The translations under genes and the position numbers were made by a program. The notes beneath the pieces were generated by a model. It had not been told where the DNA came from. It saw only the letters and a list, made by a program, of their open reading frames with translations, and did no database searches. Positions 61,281 through 64,000 of a stretch of 64,000 bases of DNA are shown piece by piece. How positions within the stretch are numbered: position 1 is the first letter of the stretch; each line of letters starts with the position of its first letter. Source of the DNA: Halostella salina (GTDB lineage Archaea > Halobacteriota > Halobacteria > Halobacteriales > Natronoarchaeaceae); NCBI RefSeq assembly GCF_003675855.1, contig NZ_RCIH01000001.1:186001-250000 (forward strand), given 5' to 3'.

Positions 61281-62240
61281 GTCGACGCTCGGGTACTGCT
61301 CGACGATTTCGCCTTCCTCAAGGTCGCCTTCCTCGACCATCTCCTCCAGGAGCCACCAGGCGAGTTCGACGTGGTCCGATTTGACGCTGTAGAACTCCTC
61401 GGGGACGCCGAGCTCCGCCAGGCGCTCCTCGGTCTCCCAGGTCTTGCCGTAGACGATCGTGCCGTCGTCGGTCACCTCGTCGAACTCCCGGCGGATGTTT
61501 CGGGCCATCCGCTTCATGCGGTTTCTGTGCTGGGCGGCGTCCTTGAACACGCTGGTGCAGAAGTACACCTGCTCGTGGTCGCCCATCGCGTCGAGGATCT
61601 CCTTCGAGCCGTCGACGGCGCTCATGTGGCCGTCCTGCAGTTCGTACCCCTTCTCCTGCATCCGGCGGTAGTTGCCGTCGGACATCTCGAACTCGTTGAT
61701 GTTGCAGAAGTCGGCCGCGCCCTCGTCGAGGAAGTCGAGGAACTCCTGCTCGGCGCGGATACCGGGGATCTCGAACGCGGGCGTCAGCCCCTCCTCGCGG
61801 GCGACGTAGAGGATCTCCTCCCACTCGGTGCCGTGCATGTCGCCCCACAGGTCAAGCGGCGGGTGGAACCGGATCTCGTCCAGTCCAGCCTCCGAGAGGC
61901 GGCGCATGTTCTCGCGGCCGCCGGTGATCCCGGTGTAGAGGTGCGTGTGGTGGTCCTCGCCGAACTCCTCTTTCAGCAGGGAGAGGTAGTGACAGGTGCG
62001 GTCCAGCGCTTCCTGGGGTTCGCCGCCGGTGATGGACGTGCCCAGCGCGTCCATCCGTTTTGCCTCGGCGATCACGTCCTCGTCGGACTCGACCTTCCGC
62101 TCGTTGGCGTACACGTCGGTGACGTTCTTGCGGTTCTCGCCGAGGGGGCAGTAGAAGCAGTCGCGCTGGTCACAGTAGCCGTAGACGAACATGACCATCT
62201 TGCCGCCTTTCGCGCACTGCTCACAGCCCTTCGATATCAT
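61248..62240 (-). CDS. Radical SAM protein with CX4CX2C cluster motif
   Basis: A 330-residue radical SAM protein. The iron-sulfur motif reads CDQRDCFYC, that is Cys-x4-Cys-x2-Cys, in 'MFVYGYCDQRDCFYCPLGENRKN'; the usual spacing is Cys-x3-Cys-x2-Cys. Two more cysteines (CEQC) precede it. 'ALGTSITGGEPQEAL' is the SAM-binding GGE motif. The remainder is a TIM-barrel fold, resembling COG2108 proteins. A TATA-like run lies 28 bases before the ATG. Its target is unknown. Confidence 0.85.
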   Translation of the reverse strand: MISKGCEQCAKGGKMVMFVYGYCDQRDCFYCPLGENRKNVTDVYANERKVESDEDVIAEAKRMDALGTSITGGEPQEALDRTCHYLSLLKEEFGEDHHTHLYTGITGGRENMRRLSEAGLDEIRFHPPLDLWGDMHGTEWEEILYVAREEGLTPAFEIPGIRAEQEFLDFLDEGAADFCNINEFEMSDGNYRRMQEKGYELQDGHMSAVDGSKEILDAMGDHEQVYFCTSVFKDAAQHRNRMKRMARNIRREFDEVTDDGTIVYGKTWETEERLAELGVPEEFYSVKSDHVELAWWLLEEMVEEGDLEEGEIVEQYPSVDGTVVERTPLA

Positions 62241-62360
62241 TCGTTGCACCGTCCTACCGCCCCGAGCGTCAAAAGCGGACCGGAACAGCGACGGCGGCCG
62301 TGCGGTCGCGGCGTCGCCGGTGGACCACGGTGCGGGCCGGCGACCGTCACCCCCAAAGGC

Positions 62361-62370
62361 AGATAAACAT
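62361..62370 (+). promoter_or_regulatory. TATA-like box for the DUF373 gene
   Basis: 'agataaacat' is centred about 27 bases before the ATG, a leaderless spacing. Confidence 0.4.
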
Positions 62371-62390
62371 CGTCCGCGAACTACCGCCCG

Positions 62391-63491
62391 ATGCTGCTGG
62401 TGCTCTGTGTCGACCTCGACGACGACCTCGGCCGCAAGACCGACGTGGAGACGCCGGTCGTCGGCCGCGACGCCGTCGAGGACGCCGCCGTCGCGCTGGC
62501 GACCGAGGACCCCGAGGACAGCGACGTGAACGTACTGTTCCAGGGCATCCACGTCGCGAACGAGGTGACCGACGAGGAGGTCACCGTCGCGGCCGTCACC
62601 GGCAACGACGGCGGCGACGTGAGCGCCAACCGCGAGGTCGGCGAGGAGGTCGACGAGGTGCTGGCCGGCCTCTCGACCGGCGAGGGCGTCACCGCGCTGA
62701 TCGTCACGGACGGCGCGCAGGACGAGAGCGTCGTCCCGGTGATCCGCTCGCGGGTCACCGTCGACGGCGTCCGCCGGGTCGTCGTCCGGCAGGCACAGGA
62801 CCTCGAATCGGTGTACTACACGATGAAGCAGGTGCTTGACGACCCGGAGACACGCGGGACGATCCTCATCCCGATGGGCATTCTCCTGCTCATCTATCCC
62901 CTCGCCGTGATCGCTAGCATGTTCGAACTGCCCGGCGGCGTGGTGTTCGGCGTCGTCTCGGCGCTGCTCGGTTTCTACCTCCTCTCGCGGGGACTCGGCC
63001 TGATGCAGACGATGGACGCGCTCGTCGGCCGGGCGCGAAACAGCCTCTACGCCGGCCGGGTGACGATAATCACCTACCTCGTCGCGGCCGTTCTGCTGGT
63101 GATCGGTGGCGTCAGCGGCGTGGGCAGGCTGGAAACCGTCCGGATGGACGCCGCCGGCACGCTCGGCGCGCTGGAGGTGCTTGCGGCACTCGTCTACGGC
63201 GCTGTCCAGTGGTTCGCCGCCGCCGGGATCACCACGAGCCTCGGCCAGATCACCGACGAGTACCTCGCGGACCGCCTTGAGTGGCGCTACCTGAACGCCC
63301 CGTTCTACGTCCTCTCCATCGCCGTCGTGCTGGACGCGGTCAGCGCCTACTTCCTCGACCTGGTGAACCTCTCGTACCTCGCCGCGGCGCTGACCGGTGG
63401 GACGCTGCTGGGACTGGTGAGCACGCTCGCCTTCGCGGTCGCGGAGTCGCGGTTCCCGAGAAACGCCGAGCGGGACCGGGACCCGGCCTGA
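62391..63491 (+). CDS. DUF373-family membrane protein
   Basis: A 366-residue protein. The soluble N-terminal half starts 'LLVLCVDLDDDLGRKTDVETPVVGRDAVEDAA', a DUF373 mark, and a central 'VTDGAQDESVVPVIRSRVTVDGVRRVVVRQAQDLESVYYTMKQVL'. Six or seven membrane segments follow from about residue 160. The family is restricted to archaea and its function is unknown. It is divergent from the radical SAM gene across 150 bases. Confidence 0.85.
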   Translation: MLLVLCVDLDDDLGRKTDVETPVVGRDAVEDAAVALATEDPEDSDVNVLFQGIHVANEVTDEEVTVAAVTGNDGGDVSANREVGEEVDEVLAGLSTGEGVTALIVTDGAQDESVVPVIRSRVTVDGVRRVVVRQAQDLESVYYTMKQVLDDPETRGTILIPMGILLLIYPLAVIASMFELPGGVVFGVVSALLGFYLLSRGLGLMQTMDALVGRARNSLYAGRVTIITYLVAAVLLVIGGVSGVGRLETVRMDAAGTLGALEVLAALVYGAVQWFAAAGITTSLGQITDEYLADRLEWRYLNAPFYVLSIAVVLDAVSAYFLDLVNLSYLAAALTGGTLLGLVSTLAFAVAESRFPRNAERDRDPA

Positions 63492-63522
63492 CGGCGCGCT
63501 GGTCGGTCCTGCCGACCGCGCC

Positions 63523-64000
63523 CTACCGCTCCCGCACGACGACGAACCGCGCGAGGTCCTGCAGGTACTCGCGGGCCTGCGTGTCCGCGGTGTCGACACG
63601 ATCTAGCGCCGACAGCGCCCGGTCGGCCTCCTCGCGGGCGCGGTCGTTTGCCTCCTCCGGCGTCAGGTCGGTCACCTGCACCACGGAGGGGCGGTCCATC
63701 TCCGCGTCGATCCCCGTCGGCTTCCCGAGGTCCTCGGCGTCGGCGGTCGCGTCGAGCACGTCGTCCCGGATCTGGAAGGCGACGCCGACGCGCTCGGCGT
63801 ACTCGCCGAACGCCTCGACCGCGAACGGGTCGGCGTCGGCGGCGATGGCACCGAGTTCGGCGGCAGCCCGGAACAGCGCGCCCGTCTTCCGGCGGGCCAG
63901 TTCCATGTACTCCTCCTCGTTCGTCGGCTGGGCGACGAGTTCGGTCGCCTCGCCCTCGCCGAGTTCGACCATCGACTCGGCGACGACCTGCATCGCCGCG
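63523..64000 (-). CDS. Polyprenyl synthetase, C-terminal part (N-terminus beyond window)
   Basis: The visible part of a trans-prenyl diphosphate synthase of the GGPP/FPP type. It includes the second Asp-rich motif 'FQIRDDVLDATADAEDLGKPTG', which binds Mg-diphosphate, and the helical C-terminus ending 'LARFVVVRER'. The first Asp-rich motif and the start codon lie outside the right edge. In Halobacteria it supplies isoprenoid chains for membrane lipids, carotenoids or dolichol. Confidence 0.85.
   Translation of the reverse strand, partial: AAMQVVAESMVELGEGEATELVAQPTNEEEYMELARRKTGALFRAAAELGAIAADADPFAVEAFGEYAERVGVAFQIRDDVLDATADAEDLGKPTGIDAEMDRPSVVQVTDLTPEEANDRAREEADRALSALDRVDTADTQAREYLQDLARFVVVRER

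Noticed and set aside
1-64000. CRISPR arrays, insertion-sequence transposases, phage structural genes, defence clusters
   Set aside because: No regularly spaced repeats, no transposase or integrase motif and no phage protein were recognised; the HNH gene is single and lacks methylase partners.

Overview
The window is a stretch of a haloarchaeal chromosome (class Halobacteria). The evidence is GC-rich DNA, strongly acidic predicted proteins, many short-leader or leaderless starts about 26-28 bases after a TATA-like box, twin-arginine signals on exported proteins, an archaeal RPA and RPA-associated protein pair, a Tfx regulator, a bacterio-opsin-activator-type HTH regulator, TRAM and DUF373 proteins, and a polyprenyl synthase. 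The genus cannot be named from sequence alone. No CRISPR array, rRNA, intact insertion sequence or replication origin was seen; there is one tRNA (His). Layout. 1-12.8 kb is housekeeping and stress genes: cupins, an M50/CBS protease, a low-molecular-weight phosphatase, a PHP phosphoesterase, a dioxygenase-hydrolase pair that resembles the bacterial mhqO-mhqD quinone-detoxification pair, an ArsN2-like acetyltransferase, a Tat-exported beta-helix lipoprotein, a zinc alcohol dehydrogenase, a DUF3267 protein and two MATE exporters. 12.8-15.1 kb is a scar-like, nearly gene-free stretch with several inverted repeats, an HNH endonuclease gene and tRNA-His. 15.2-22.9 kb holds a quinone oxidoreductase, a CBS/CorC membrane protein, and a compact operon (TIM-barrel PEP-hydrolase family, cupin, Tm-1-like ATP-binding protein) that converges with an NNP-type MFS transporter. 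23-40 kb is a surface-glycan island of genes on both strands: four glycosyltransferases, a Wzx-type flippase, a GT-C-like membrane protein, DUF1616, a Tat-exported beta-helix protein, a Tat lipoprotein, a FemAB/GNAT-like protein and a polysaccharide deacetylase. 40.3-46.6 kb is a complete histidine-utilisation operon (hutU-hutG-hutI-hutH) with a divergent HTH_10 regulator. 46.6-52.9 kb carries a zinc micro-protein, the RPA pair, and an operon of glycosyltransferase, methyltransferase, phosphodiesterase, small Cys-rich protein and sugar-nucleotide guanylyltransferase. 53-64 kb is metabolic genes (SDR, cupin, Tfx, TRAM, an M20 amidohydrolase overlapping threonine synthase, a second M20 hydrolase, membrane proteins, radical SAM, DUF373 and a truncated prenyl synthase). 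How the parts work together: the hut genes form one pathway from histidine to glutamate, probably controlled by the adjacent regulator through a shared, palindromic TATA region. The glycan island has the parts for building lipid-linked sugar chains (glycosyltransferases), flipping them (flippase) and modifying them outside the cell (deacetylase, exported beta-helix and lipoprotein), while the 48-52 kb operon adds nucleotide-sugar supply. The most novel-looking items are the Tm-1/TIM-barrel/cupin operon, the FemAB-deacetylase pair in an organism without peptidoglycan, the duplicated 3' end of the radical SAM gene, the bidirectional TATA box at hut, and the palindrome-preceded HNH gene beside tRNA-His.
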